Below, in pieces: positions 24,825 to 34,162 of a DNA stretch of 64,000 nucleotides (its first letter is position 1; the number at the start of each line of letters is the position of its first letter). A program made the position numbers and the translations under genes. A model generated the notes under the pieces. It was not told where the DNA came from. It saw only the letters and a list, made by a program, of their open reading frames with translations, and made no database searches. Origin of the DNA: Microbacterium sp. RU1D (GTDB lineage: Bacteria; Actinomycetota; Actinomycetes; Actinomycetales; Microbacteriaceae); the NCBI RefSeq assembly GCF_900156435.1, contig NZ_FTPQ01000003.1, forward strand, positions 590,600-654,599. Reading direction: 5' to 3'.

Positions 24825-25655
24825 TCAGAGGGCGGCGAGGGCCTCGGCGCGCGCGACGAGGGCTCGGGCGCGAGCGAGGGTCGGCGCGTACGAGCCGTCG
24901 ACCGGGCCGTCGGGGGTGGTCGACAGCAGCGACCGGGCGGCCTTCACCTCGGCCGGCGACGGCGTGAAGCCCGCGTGAGCACCGGGGATGGCGGCATCCT
25001 GGAGCGCCAGCGTGCCGGTGAAACCCATCGCGACGGCGTGACGGGCCGCATCGTGGGCCTGGTCGACCGGGCCGCACGGGCCGTCGACGGGTCCCGCGAT
25101 GCCCGCGGCGGCCGACGCGACGACGAGCTGCGCTCGCGGCCACGACAGCGCGATGCGATCGGCCGACATGCCGGTGTCGCGGCGGAAGTCGCCCGTGCCG
25201 AAGGCCAGGCGGCGCGTGGCGGGATGCGCGGCGATCGCGGGGGCCGTCAGCAGCGCCGCGGCCGACTCGATCATCGCGACGATGGGGGTTCCCGCCGGCA
25301 GCGACGCGGCGACGTGCGCGACGTCGGCGGGACCGGCGCACATGGCCAGCACGACACCGGCGAGGCGGTCGTCGAGCTCGCGTCCCAGGGCCAGGTCGGC
25401 CTCGCCGTCGCGCGTGCCGGCCGCGCTGATGCGCAGCCACACCGGAGCGTCGGCCGCGGCACGACGGGCGCGATCGCGTCCCTCGGCCTTGCGGGCGGCG
25501 GGCAGGCCGTCCTCCAGGTCGAGCACGAGCACGTCGGCCGCGGTCTCGAGATCGCCCGCGAGCGGCGAGCGGAGCATCCACGTGCGCGCGAGCTCGACGC
25601 GCGCAGGGGCGGGGGCGGCCGAAGCCGCCCCCGCCGGGGTGTGCGCAAGACTCAC
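24825..25655 (-). CDS. HpcH/HpaI aldolase/citrate lyase family (CitE-like)
   Basis: A 276-residue TIM-barrel lyase of the CitE-like group, which cleaves or forms acyl-CoA thioesters such as citramalyl-, malyl- or citryl-CoA. Core segments are RTWMLRSPLAGDLETAADVLVLDLEDGLP (about 24-52), IVAMIESAAALL (metal-binding Glu), LAFGTGDFRRDTGM, and MGFTGTLALQDAAIPGAHAGFTPS. No alpha or gamma citrate lyase subunits are near, so a stand-alone acyl-CoA lyase is more likely. Its start overlaps the DctA-type transporter stop, placing it in a dicarboxylate operon. Confidence 0.88.
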   Translation of the reverse strand: MSLAHTPAGAASAAPAPARVELARTWMLRSPLAGDLETAADVLVLDLEDGLPAARKAEGRDRARRAAADAPVWLRISAAGTRDGEADLALGRELDDRLAGVVLAMCAGPADVAHVAASLPAGTPIVAMIESAAALLTAPAIAAHPATRRLAFGTGDFRRDTGMSADRIALSWPRAQLVVASAAAGIAGPVDGPCGPVDQAHDAARHAVAMGFTGTLALQDAAIPGAHAGFTPSPAEVKAARSLLSTTPDGPVDGSYAPTLARARALVARAEALAAL

Positions 25656-27100
25656 GAACGGCTCCGAGCCGCCGCCTCCGCTTCCGCCTGAGCGCGGAAG
25701 GCGTTGAGCGCCTGGGTGTCGACGGCTGCGGGGCCGGTGCCGACCTCGGTCGAGGCCTGCTCCTTGGCATCCGCCGCCGGAGTCGCCGAGTGGTCGTGGC
25801 CGGTGAGCAGGGTCTCATCGAAGGGGATCTGCCCCGCGAGCACCTCGCGCACCCGCTGTCCGTCGTACTGCTTCGTCCATGCGCCGATGAGGAGGGTCGC
25901 CACGGCGTTGCCGGTGAAGTTGGTGACCGCGCGGGCCTCCGACATGAACCGGTCGATGCCGACGATGACGCCGACGCCGTTGACGAGGTCGGGACGGTAG
26001 GCCGACAGACCGCCGGCGAGGGTCGCAAGGCCCGCACCGGTGACACCGGCCGCGCCCTTGGAGGCGATGATCATGAAGATCAGCAGGCCGATCTGCTCGG
26101 GGATCGACATCGGCGCGCCCATGGCGGTGGCGATGAACAGCGAGGCCATCGTCAGGTAGATCGCGGTGCCGTCGAGGTTGAAGGAGTACCCGGTCGGGAC
26201 CGTGATGCCAACGACGGGCTTGGAGACGCCCAGGTGCTCCATCTTGGCGATGAGACGGGGCAGGGCGGCCTCGGACGACGAGGTGCCGACGATGAGGAGG
26301 TACTCGCGGCCGAGGTACTTCATGAGCGAGAAGATGTTGATCCGCGTGACGGCGAACAGCAGACCGCCGAGCACCACGGCGATGAAGAGGAAGCACGTCA
26401 GGTAGAACGAGCCCATCAGGATGCCGAGGCTGATGACGGCCCCGAATCCGGTCTTGCCGACGACAGCGGCGATGGCGCCGAAGGCACCGATCGGGGCGAG
26501 CCAGAGGATCATGCCGAGGATGCGGAACACCAGCACCTGGAAGTTGCGGATGCCCTCGACCATGCGCGCCCCGCGTTCGCCCATGCCCTGCAGGGCGAAG
26601 CCCGCGAGGAGCGCGATGAACAGCACCTGGAGGATGCTGCCGCCGGTGAACGCCGAGAAGAACGTCGTGGGAATGATGCCGAGGATGAAGTCCTGCGTCG
26701 TGGTGGCCTCGGGCACGGCGTCGTAGGAGGCGCTGCCGATGTTCAGGCCCTCACCGGGGTGGATGATGTTGCCGACCAGCAGGCCGATGCCGAGCGCGAA
26801 GGTCGACATCACGAGGAAGTAGCCGAGGGCGAGCCCGCCGATCTTGCCGACCGTCGAGGCCTTCGCGATCGAGCCGATGCCGACGACGATCGTGCAGAAG
26901 ATGACCGGGGCGATCATCATCTTGATGAGGTTGACGAAGCCCTTGCCGACGGGCTCGAGGCCGACGGCGAACTGCGGGGCGACGAGGCCGACGATCACGC
27001 CCGCCACGACGGCGACGATGACGGCGATGTAGAGCCAGTGGTTGCGGTCGATCTTCTTACGCGGCCGACCGTCGCGAGTGGTGCGGAGTGAGAGAGCCAT
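25652..27100 (-). CDS. dctA: Dicarboxylate/cation symporter (DctA family)
   Basis: A 482-residue DAACS-family transporter for C4-dicarboxylates driven by protons or sodium. There are eight helices with the re-entrant loops of the family: IVGTSSSEAALPRLIAKM (HP1, about 268-285), GITVPTGYSFNLDGTAIYLTMA (helix 7) and ASKGAAGVTGAGLATLAGGL (HP2). The C-terminal 60 residues are Ala/Gln-rich and cytosolic. The ATG at 27100 gives the standard N-terminus. It forms an operon with the CitE-like gene and is divergent from a DcuS/DcuR-type two-component system that probably controls it. Confidence 0.93.
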   Translation of the reverse strand: MALSLRTTRDGRPRKKIDRNHWLYIAVIVAVVAGVIVGLVAPQFAVGLEPVGKGFVNLIKMMIAPVIFCTIVVGIGSIAKASTVGKIGGLALGYFLVMSTFALGIGLLVGNIIHPGEGLNIGSASYDAVPEATTTQDFILGIIPTTFFSAFTGGSILQVLFIALLAGFALQGMGERGARMVEGIRNFQVLVFRILGMILWLAPIGAFGAIAAVVGKTGFGAVISLGILMGSFYLTCFLFIAVVLGGLLFAVTRINIFSLMKYLGREYLLIVGTSSSEAALPRLIAKMEHLGVSKPVVGITVPTGYSFNLDGTAIYLTMASLFIATAMGAPMSIPEQIGLLIFMIIASKGAAGVTGAGLATLAGGLSAYRPDLVNGVGVIVGIDRFMSEARAVTNFTGNAVATLLIGAWTKQYDGQRVREVLAGQIPFDETLLTGHDHSATPAADAKEQASTEVGTGPAAVDTQALNAFRAQAEAEAAARSRS

Positions 27101-27238
27101 CAGCGCCTATCCCTTTTCCTAACGTCTTCGTTGTCCGGCGGGATCGCCGGAGTGGATGACATGACTGTGGTCGAGGGCGAACCGATCGGCGATTTGTGGT
27201 CGTATTGTTCACGGCAGGCGCGACGAAGGGCGGTGGGC

Positions 27239-28843
27239 ATGCGACTGAGCGTGGGCGGACGGCTGGCCCTGGTGTCGCTCGGTGTCGTCGTGCTCGTCGC
27301 CGGTGTCCTCGCCGCCCTGCTCTCGGTGCAGCTCAGCGACTCCGGTCAGCGTGAGGCCGAGAAGGTCACACTCTCGGTCGCCGAGACGATCGCGCACGAG
27401 CCCGACGTGGCCGCCCTGGCGGCGGCCGGCGACTCCGATCGTCTGCAGCCGATGGTCGAGCAGATCCTCGGCGAGACGGACGTCTCGTTCGTCACGATCA
27501 TGACGCCCGACGGCATCCGTCTGACCCATCCCAACCGCGCAGAGATTGGCCTGCCGTACATCGGCTCCCGTGACGAGGCGCTCGCCGGGCGCACCTTCAC
27601 CGAGGTGTACGAGGGGACGCTCGGCCCGTCGGTGCGCACCATCGCACCGATCCGCGAGAACGGCGTCGAGGACGGCCCGATCGTCGCCCTCGTCTCGGTG
27701 GGTGTCACCCTCGGCGCCGTGCAGCAGGACATCGCCGCCCGCGCGCCGCTCATCGTGCTGGCATCCGCCGCCATCGTCGGACTCGGCGTGCTGGGGGCGC
27801 TGTACGTGCGCCGCAGCGCGCGACGGGTGACGGGTTCGTACACGCCGGAGGAGCTGTCGCGTCTGGTCGAGAGCTACGAGACCGTCCTGCACTCGCTGCG
27901 CGAGGGGCTGGTCGTCACCGACCGGTCGGGGCGCATCGTGCTCTACAACGACGAAGCGGCCGACCTGCTGGGCCTTCCCCCGGCGACGACGGGCCAGGTG
28001 TGGCTCGACCCGCGGGAGGCCGAGATGGATGCCGCCCTCGCCGAGGCCATCGCGACCGGACGCCGCATGGTCGAGGAGACGGTGGTCAACGGCGACCGCG
28101 TGCTGCTGGTCAACCAAGAGGAGGCGCGCGACCTCACCGGCCGACGTGCCCCCGAACGCGGACGGGTCATGACGCTGCGCGACCGTTCGGAGCTGCAGGC
28201 GCTGCTCGGCGAGCTCGAGGGCGTGCGCACCCTCAGCGACACCCTGCGATCGCAGACGCACGAGCACGGCAACCGCCTCCACGCGCTGCTGGCGCTGCTC
28301 GAGCTGGGCCGCGTGGATGATGCACGGCGGCTGATCGTGGCATCCACCGGAGAGCGCCAGGAACTGGCGGATCGTCTCGTCTCGCACGACGAGGGCGCGA
28401 TCGTGGTGGCGCTGCTGCTGGGCAAGCTCGACGAGGCGGCCGAGCGGGGCGTCCGGCTCGATCTCGACGTCGCCGAGCCCACGCCCGCGCTCCCCCTGGC
28501 TCCCGAGGAGGCCGTCACGGTGGTGGGCAACCTCGTCGACAACGCCCTCGACGCCGCCGCCGCGGGCGCCGAGCCGCGCTGGGTGCGCGCGACGCTCCGC
28601 GAGAACGGCGACGACGTGGTGATCGAGGTCTCCGACGGTGGCGCCGGGTTCGACCCGTCGCTGGCCGATCCGTTCGCCTTCGGCTCGTCGACCAAGGCCG
28701 CTCACGCGCCCGGCGGCCGTGGCGTGGGCCTCGCGCTCGTGCGCGACATCGTGGCCGCCCGCGGGGGCACGCTGCTGGTGAGCGCGGAGCCCACGACGGT
28801 CCGCGTGTTCCTCCCCGTGGTCGCCGAGGCGGTGACCGGGTGA
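27239..28843 (+). CDS. CitA/DcuS-type sensor histidine kinase
   Basis: A 534-residue membrane kinase. Helix 1 is at about residues 8-31, an extracytoplasmic Cache-type sensor at 33-168 (with the FVTIMTPDGIRLTHPNRAEIG strand-loop region that binds carboxylates in the family), helix 2 at 170-190, a cytoplasmic PAS domain at about 205-310, an SPOB-type dimer helix with phospho-acceptor His341 in QTHEHGNRLH, and HATPase with NLVDNALDAA. Proteins of this type sense citrate or C4-dicarboxylates. The ATG at 27239 (GAAGGGCGG upstream) was chosen; an earlier ATG is in frame but has no ribosome site. Confidence 0.9.
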   Translation: MRLSVGGRLALVSLGVVVLVAGVLAALLSVQLSDSGQREAEKVTLSVAETIAHEPDVAALAAAGDSDRLQPMVEQILGETDVSFVTIMTPDGIRLTHPNRAEIGLPYIGSRDEALAGRTFTEVYEGTLGPSVRTIAPIRENGVEDGPIVALVSVGVTLGAVQQDIAARAPLIVLASAAIVGLGVLGALYVRRSARRVTGSYTPEELSRLVESYETVLHSLREGLVVTDRSGRIVLYNDEAADLLGLPPATTGQVWLDPREAEMDAALAEAIATGRRMVEETVVNGDRVLLVNQEEARDLTGRRAPERGRVMTLRDRSELQALLGELEGVRTLSDTLRSQTHEHGNRLHALLALLELGRVDDARRLIVASTGERQELADRLVSHDEGAIVVALLLGKLDEAAERGVRLDLDVAEPTPALPLAPEEAVTVVGNLVDNALDAAAAGAEPRWVRATLRENGDDVVIEVSDGGAGFDPSLADPFAFGSSTKAAHAPGGRGVGLALVRDIVAARGGTLLVSAEPTTVRVFLPVVAEAVTG

Positions 28844-29523
28844 TCCGCGTGCTCGTCGTCGACGACGACGCCCTCGCCCTCGAATTGCACAGCGCCTACG
28901 TGGGGCGGGTGCCGGGGTTCGAAGTGGTCGGGCAGGCGGCCGGAGCGCGCGCCGCCCTCACAGCACTGGGCGACCCGGATCGCCGCATCGACCTCGTGCT
29001 GCTCGACATGACCATGCCCGACGGCGCCGGGCTCGACGTCGCGCGCCGGGCGCGGGCGATGGGCTCGCGCGTCGACATCATCGCCGTCACCGCGGTGCGC
29101 GACGCGGAGACGGTGCGTGCGGCCGTGTCGATCGGCGTGGTGCAGTACCTCATCAAGCCGTTCGCCTTCGGCGCCTTCCGGGAGCGGCTGGAGGCGTATC
29201 GCGCGTACGTGGAGGGGCTCGACCGCGCGGCGGGCGAGGCCACGCAGTCGGAGGTCGACGCCCTGCTCGGGTCGCTGCGCACGGTGACCTCGCCGGCGCT
29301 GCCCAAGGGACTCAGCGACGCGACGCTGCAGGCCGTCGCCGAGCGGGTACGCACCGCGGCGAGCGCGGTCTCGTCGACCGAGGTCGGCGAGAGCGAGGGC
29401 ATGTCGCGGGTCACGGCACGGCGTTACCTCGAGCATCTCGCCGACGTCGGCCGCGTGCGCCGCGAGCCGCGCTACGGCGGTCAGGGCCGCCCCGAGATCA
29501 CCTACGCCTGGGTGCGCGGCTGA
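28840..29523 (+). CDS. CitB/DcuR-type response regulator
   Basis: A 227-residue partner of the kinase just upstream (GTG start inside the GTGA overlap). The receiver domain spans 1-120, with VDDD at 7-10, phospho-acceptor Asp56 in VLLDMTMPD, and Lys in LIKPFAF. The C-terminal output domain (about 150-225) has the helix-turn-helix SRVTARRYLEHLADVGRVRREPRYG, as in CitB/DcuR/MalR regulators. The predicted target is the divergent dctA operon. Confidence 0.92.
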   Translation: MIRVLVVDDDALALELHSAYVGRVPGFEVVGQAAGARAALTALGDPDRRIDLVLLDMTMPDGAGLDVARRARAMGSRVDIIAVTAVRDAETVRAAVSIGVVQYLIKPFAFGAFRERLEAYRAYVEGLDRAAGEATQSEVDALLGSLRTVTSPALPKGLSDATLQAVAERVRTAASAVSSTEVGESEGMSRVTARRYLEHLADVGRVRREPRYGGQGRPEITYAWVRG

Positions 29524-29572
29524 GTCACGCGGCCCACGGGGCCCCGTCCGTGTGAACGCTCCCGCGGGGTGG

Positions 29573-29629
29573 CGAGTGTCCAAAACACCCGGACGTCTTC
29601 GAAATTCGTCCGGGTGTTGTGGACACTCG
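29573..29629. repeat. 57-bp palindromic repeat (GAGTGTCC family), copy 1
   Basis: The inverted arms CGAGTGTCC.AAACACCCGGAC and GTCCGGGTGTT.TGGACACTCG enclose a short AT-containing loop. Located between the convergent dcuR-like and ald genes, it can act as a bidirectional terminator. Related palindromes are at 35588, 54251, 54374 and 56771. Confidence 0.75.
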
Positions 29630-29672
29630 ATCGAGGTTCGGGGGCGCTGAGGGGCCCGGACACCTGCGCGGG

Positions 29673-30758
29673 TCAGAGGTCGAAGGCGGCGCGGACGCCC
29701 TCGTTCACCACGATGCCGGCGCGAACGTTCAGGCCCTTGGCGAGGGCCGGGTCGGCGGATGCCGCGGCCTCCCAGCCGGCGTCGGCGACGCGCGTGACGT
29801 AAGGCAGAGTGGCGTTCGACAGCGCACGGGTCGAGGTGTGCGGGACGGCGCCGGGCATGTTCGCGACGCAGTAGTAGAGCGAGTCGTGGACGCGGAACGT
29901 GGGCGCGTCGTGGGTGGTGGGACGCGAGCCCTCGAAACAGCCGCCCTGGTCGATGGCGATGTCGACGAGCACCGAGCCGGGCTTCATCGCGGCCACCATG
30001 TCGTCGGTCACGAGCTTGGGCGCGGCGGCTCCGGGGATGAGCACCGAGCCGATCACGAGGTCGGCGTCGGCAAGCTGCTCCGCAATCTCGAGGCGCGTCG
30101 AGGCGCGGGTCTCGATCGCTCCCCCGAAGCGCTCCTCGAGCTGGCGGAGCTTCGGCAGCGAGATGTCGACGACCGTGACTCGCGCGCCGAGGCCGAGGGC
30201 GTTGGCTGCGGCGTGCTCGCCCGCGACACCGCCGCCGATCACGACGACCTTCGCGCGCGGGGTGCCCGGCACGCCGCCGGGGAGGAGCCCCCGCCCACCG
30301 GAGGCCCGCAGCAGATGGTGGGCACCCTCGATGATCGACAGGCGGCCCGCGACTTCGCTCATCGGAGCGAGGAGCGGGAGCGCGCGGTCGGCGGTCTGCA
30401 CGGTCTCGTAGGCCACGGCGGTGGTTCCCGCCGCCATCAGGGCGTCGGTGAGGGGGCGGTCCGCCGCGAGGTGCAGGTACGTGAAGAGGGTGAGGTCAGG
30501 GCGAAGGAAGCCGTATTCGGGTGCGATGGGCTCCTTGACCTTGACCAGCAGCTCGGCGCGCGCCCAGGTCTCCTCCGCCGTCGCGACGATCTCCGCACCG
30601 GCACCGGCGTACTGCTCGTCGGAGAACCCGCTGCCCTCGCCCGCTCGGGCCTGCACGAGCACCTCGTGGCCGCGGCGCACGAGGGCGTCGACCCCCGCGG
30701 GCGTCATCGCGACGCGGTTCTCGTTGTTCTTGATCTCGGTCGGCACGGCGACGCGCAT
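29673..30758 (-). CDS. ald: Alanine dehydrogenase
   Basis: A 361-residue NAD-dependent enzyme interconverting L-alanine and pyruvate plus ammonia. The N-terminus MRVAVPTEIKNNENRVAMTP is diagnostic. Catalytic Lys75 (VKVKEP) and His96 (TYLHLA) are in place, the nucleotide-binding loop is VVVIGGGVAGEHAAANALGLG (about 171-191), and VDIAIDQGGCFEGSRPTTH carries the catalytic Asp. Length is normal. It is divergent from an Lrp/AsnC regulator, the standard arrangement for alanine-induced ald. Confidence 0.96.
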   Translation of the reverse strand: MRVAVPTEIKNNENRVAMTPAGVDALVRRGHEVLVQARAGEGSGFSDEQYAGAGAEIVATAEETWARAELLVKVKEPIAPEYGFLRPDLTLFTYLHLAADRPLTDALMAAGTTAVAYETVQTADRALPLLAPMSEVAGRLSIIEGAHHLLRASGGRGLLPGGVPGTPRAKVVVIGGGVAGEHAAANALGLGARVTVVDISLPKLRQLEERFGGAIETRASTRLEIAEQLADADLVIGSVLIPGAAAPKLVTDDMVAAMKPGSVLVDIAIDQGGCFEGSRPTTHDAPTFRVHDSLYYCVANMPGAVPHTSTRALSNATLPYVTRVADAGWEAAASADPALAKGLNVRAGIVVNEGVRAAFDL

Positions 30759-30913
30759 GGGTTCCTCCTCGAGCGGATGAGCGTTGCGGGAAGAATCGCA
30801 GAAAGAGGTGTTTCCGTGGTGTTTCCCCGTACATCCTTCGGCTCAAAAGCGGCCAGCGGGCGTATCATCGGCGCTGGAGGGCTCACCGGGAGCCATCACG
30901 CGAAGGATCTGCG

Positions 30914-31387
30914 ATGGCCGACGACGACCTGCACCCGCTCGACGCGCGCATCATCGAGCTCCTCTCCGCCGACGCCCGGATGACGAACGCCGCCCTCGCC
31001 GAGACGCTGGGGGTGGCGGCATCCACCGCGCACGCGCGACTGCGCGCCCTCGTCGACCGCGGCCTCGTCACCGGATTCCACGCCGCCGTCGACCAGAGCC
31101 GGCTCGGACGCGGCCTGCAGGCCATCGTCGGGGTGACACTGCGGCCCGGGCAGCGGCAGGAGAGCATCCGCGCGTTCGCGCACGAGGTCCGTCGGCATCC
31201 CGACGTCATCCAGCTGTTCTTCCTGGGCGGCGCCGACGACTTCCTCGTGCACATCGCCGTAGACGACTCTTCGGCGGTGCGTCGCTTCGTCGTCGATCAT
31301 CTGTCGGCGCGGCACAGCGTGGCATCCACCCGCACCAGCATCATCTTCGAGTACCACCGCAACGCCCTCGCCGCCGACTTCGACTGA
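30914..31387 (+). CDS. Lrp/AsnC family regulator, probable ald activator
   Basis: A 157-residue feast/famine regulator. The N-terminal helix-turn-helix is ADARMTNAALAETLGVAASTAHARLRAL (about 16-43), followed by the RAM ligand-binding domain with VIQLFFLGGADDFLVHIAVDD. Divergent from ald across a 155-base gap, so it probably activates ald in response to alanine, as its relatives do in mycobacteria. Confidence 0.92.
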   Translation: MADDDLHPLDARIIELLSADARMTNAALAETLGVAASTAHARLRALVDRGLVTGFHAAVDQSRLGRGLQAIVGVTLRPGQRQESIRAFAHEVRRHPDVIQLFFLGGADDFLVHIAVDDSSAVRRFVVDHLSARHSVASTRTSIIFEYHRNALAADFD

Positions 31388-31448
31388 GCCGCGCGGGCTC
31401 CCGCGTCAAGCCCGGGCATCGCACGTGGGGGCGAGCACGGGAGCGAGC

Positions 31449-32384
31449 ATGATGGCGGTGGAGGCCCCCATGGTGCTGTCGATCGGACTCGCGGTGATGT
31501 GCGTCGCGCTGGGCGCGAGCATGATCGGCGTGATCCTCCCGCAGCTGGGCAGCCGCGCGCCCGTGCACTTCTTCCTCCGGGTCACCTCGATGGCGGGCGT
31601 GCTGGCCGTGGGCTCGACGGCGATGTACGTGCTGGCCTTCCAGGGCGGCGGCCCCGTCGCCCTCGCGATGGCCTCCACCGCCATGGTCCTCGCCCCCGCG
31701 ATGCTCTGCGTCGCCGTGAGTCCGCCGGGGTCGCGGCGCGTGCGGGCGCTCGTCGCGTTCGCGGCCGTGCTCGCCCTCGTCGTGGCGATCACCACGATCG
31801 CGCTCGAGCCGTCGGCCGCGCTCACGGTGCGAGTCCTCGCGGTCGCCACAGCGTGCGGGCTGTGCGCCGTGCTGACCGCTCGGGCGCGCACCATCCCCCG
31901 ACGCTCGGCGATCGTGCTGGCGGCGACGACGGGAGGTTTCGCCGCCTACTCGCTACTGCGGGTGGCCGTGTCGCTCAGCCCACTCGCCGACACTTCCCTC
32001 GACCGGATGGTGTTCTCCGTCGAGGCCACGGGGGTCGTCGCCACGGCGTCGGTGCTGCTGACCGGCCTCGCGGTCGTCCTCGTGCGCCGCTCCCCCGCTC
32101 TCGGTGGGCCGGATCGCTCCTCCGCCTGGACGCGAGTGGCGTTCGACGACTGGTCGCGGGCCCGCGCCGACCTCGGCGACGACGGGCTCCTGGCGCTGCT
32201 CACCGAACTCCGCATGGCCGCACGCGAGGCCGACCCGTCGGCGGTCGACGTCTACCGCGGCGTCGAAATACGGCGGCCGTCGGCGCTCCCGGCGGTGCGT
32301 TCGCGCCTGCGCGACGGTTACGGCTGGCGCGCCGCGCAGCTCTCGCTTCTGACGGAGAGCGCCGACGGCAGCCGGAGGACCTGA
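31449..32384 (+). CDS. Seven-helix membrane protein of unknown function
   Basis: A 311-residue protein with about seven membrane helices in residues 5-215 (for example MVLSIGLAVMCVALGASMIG and SAIVLAATTGGFAAYSLLRV), then a soluble C-terminal region of about 95 residues. The tail contains WTRVAFDDWSRARADLGDDGL and helical segments with no recognised domain. I chose the ATG at 31449, with GGGAG six bases upstream, over a GTG at 31425. It follows the Lrp gene by 61 bases but no functional link is visible. Confidence 0.75.
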   Translation: MMAVEAPMVLSIGLAVMCVALGASMIGVILPQLGSRAPVHFFLRVTSMAGVLAVGSTAMYVLAFQGGGPVALAMASTAMVLAPAMLCVAVSPPGSRRVRALVAFAAVLALVVAITTIALEPSAALTVRVLAVATACGLCAVLTARARTIPRRSAIVLAATTGGFAAYSLLRVAVSLSPLADTSLDRMVFSVEATGVVATASVLLTGLAVVLVRRSPALGGPDRSSAWTRVAFDDWSRARADLGDDGLLALLTELRMAAREADPSAVDVYRGVEIRRPSALPAVRSRLRDGYGWRAAQLSLLTESADGSRRT

Positions 32385-32479
32385 CGCGTTAGCCGCGCAG
32401 TGCGCCGGCGATCGCGGCACCCCTCGACGAGCGGCGCGAAGGAGCCCGCACCGCCCCACACGAGAAGCCTCTGCGCGGA

Positions 32480-33337
32480 TCAGGCCCTCACCATGGATTC
32501 CACGATGCTCCGCGCTGTCACCGGCTCGCGACCGAGCACGTCGCGCAGCGCCGGATCCGTTCCGGCGAAGAAGCCGCCTCGCGCCGCTTGGAAGATGCCG
32601 AGGGTGAAGCGCACCGCGCCCTCGGGCCGACCCGCGGCGATCGCCCGCTGCGTCCACTCCTCCTCGTCGATCACGTCGAGGGCGATGTCACGACCCGCAG
32701 CCTCCCCCGCCCAGCGGGCGAGGTCGGCGAAGCGCGGGGCTGCCGTCGCGGTGAGCGTCACCGGCCCCAGCGGGAGAACCTCGCCCTGGAGCAGGCGGGC
32801 CGCCGCCTCAGCGAGATCATCGCGCGACGTCCAGGAGACCGGGCCGTCAGCCGGCACCGACACCGCGCCCGTCTTCCGCCACGGTCCGAGCAGCCACTCG
32901 AGGGTGTGGGCGTAGAAGCCGTTGCGCAGGGCCGTCCAGGGGAGGCCGCTGGCGGCGAGCGCGTGCTCGGTCGCCGCGTGATCCCGCGCGGGGGTGAACG
33001 GCGAAGCGGCGTCGGCACCCTGATGGCTCGTGTAGAGCACGTGCCCGACCCCCGCGTCGCGCGCGGACCGGACGGCTCCGCGGTGCAGAGCCGCCGCATC
33101 GGCGTTCTGGTCATTCGAGGAGACGAGGAGCAAACGGTCGGCGCCCTCGAAAGCCGCCCGGAGTCCGCGCGGATCGGCGTAGTCTCCCGCCCGCACGTCG
33201 ACCCCTCGACGTGCGAGATCGTCGACCCGGGAGGGATCCCGCACGACCACCGCCAGCTCCGACGGGTCAACGCTCTGAAGCAGGTGGTCGACGGTGGCGC
33301 GGTTCAGCGAACCCGTCGCGCCGGTGATCGTGATCAT
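32480..33337 (-). CDS. NmrA-like NAD(P)-binding protein (QorB type)
   Basis: A 285-residue atypical short-chain dehydrogenase. ITITGATGSLNRATVDHLL is the nucleotide-binding start (GATGxL at 5-10), and ADRLLLVSSNDQN plus RDAGVGHVLYTSHQGAD match quinone-reductase-like (QorB) proteins. It is divergent from a TetR gene with a palindromic operator between them. This pairing is typical of stress- or quinone-responsive reductase systems. Substrate unknown. Confidence 0.88.
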   Translation of the reverse strand: MITITGATGSLNRATVDHLLQSVDPSELAVVVRDPSRVDDLARRGVDVRAGDYADPRGLRAAFEGADRLLLVSSNDQNADAAALHRGAVRSARDAGVGHVLYTSHQGADAASPFTPARDHAATEHALAASGLPWTALRNGFYAHTLEWLLGPWRKTGAVSVPADGPVSWTSRDDLAEAAARLLQGEVLPLGPVTLTATAAPRFADLARWAGEAAGRDIALDVIDEEEWTQRAIAAGRPEGAVRFTLGIFQAARGGFFAGTDPALRDVLGREPVTARSIVESMVRA

Positions 33338-33372
33338 TGGAACGCCTCTCTTGTTATCGATGGAAACACTCA

Positions 33373-33394
33373 GACGGTAACAGCGGTTACCGTC
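33373..33394. promoter_or_regulatory. Palindromic TetR operator
   Basis: GACGGTAAC and GTTACCGTC are perfect 9-base inverted arms around AGCG, in the 85-base gap between the divergent NmrA-like and TetR genes. A TTGTTATCG element occurs on each side (near 33354 and 33407), probably part of the two promoters. Confidence 0.72.
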
Positions 33395-33422
33395 GTTTAC
33401 AAGAAGTTGTTATCGTCGCCTC

Positions 33423-34136
33423 ATGCCCACCGCCACACCCCGGGACGACGTGCGCGAGCGAATCATCGCCTCCGCCGCCGCGCTTCTGCGCGACAAGGGA
33501 TCGGCGGCCGTCACGACCCGTGCCGTCGCGGAGAGAGCCGGGATTCAAGCCCCCACGATCTACCGCCTCTTCGGCGACAAGGAGGGACTCCTCGACGCGG
33601 TCGCCGAATGGACGATGGCGACGTTCGGCGCGGCGAAAGTCGCCGACCTCGCGAGGCCGGCCACCGGCGACCCGGTCGACGACCTCCGTCACGGGTGGGA
33701 CGAGACGGTGCGGTTCGGCCTCGAGCACCCCGACCTCTTCGTCCTGCTCAGCGATCCCCGGCGCGGTCGCGACTCCCCCGCCCTGGCCACCGGCGTGCAC
33801 GCGCTGGAGGAACGCGTCCGCCGCGTCGCGTCGCGCGGCCGACTGCGCGTCTCCGAAGAGCGCGCCGTCGCCCTGATCCACGCGGCGGGGACCGGCGCGA
33901 TCCTGACCCTGCTCGAACACCCGAGCGACGAGCGGGATCCCGCCGTTGCCGACGCCCTGTTCGAGGCCGTGCTCGCATCGATCATCGTCCCCGAGGCGAC
34001 CGGCGCCTCCGCCGAGCCCGCGCACCGCACCGCCGCGGTCACGCTGCGCGCAGACGCGGCCGAGCTCGACGCCCTCTCGAACTCGGAACGATCGCTCCTG
34101 GTGGAGTGGCTCGACCGCGTGATCCGCACGCCCTGA
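33423..34136 (+). CDS. TetR family repressor
   Basis: A 237-residue regulator, longer than the usual 190-220. The N-terminal helix-turn-helix reads VTTRAVAERAGIQAPTIYRLFGDKEGLLDAV (about 30-60). The C-terminal ligand domain is helical with HPDLFVLLSDPRRG and no recognisable ligand motif. Divergent from the NmrA-like reductase, which it probably represses until its inducer binds. Confidence 0.9.
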   Translation: MPTATPRDDVRERIIASAAALLRDKGSAAVTTRAVAERAGIQAPTIYRLFGDKEGLLDAVAEWTMATFGAAKVADLARPATGDPVDDLRHGWDETVRFGLEHPDLFVLLSDPRRGRDSPALATGVHALEERVRRVASRGRLRVSEERAVALIHAAGTGAILTLLEHPSDERDPAVADALFEAVLASIIVPEATGASAEPAHRTAAVTLRADAAELDALSNSERSLLVEWLDRVIRTP

Positions 34137-34162
34137 GGCTCGACCGACGCGCTCGCCCTCCG

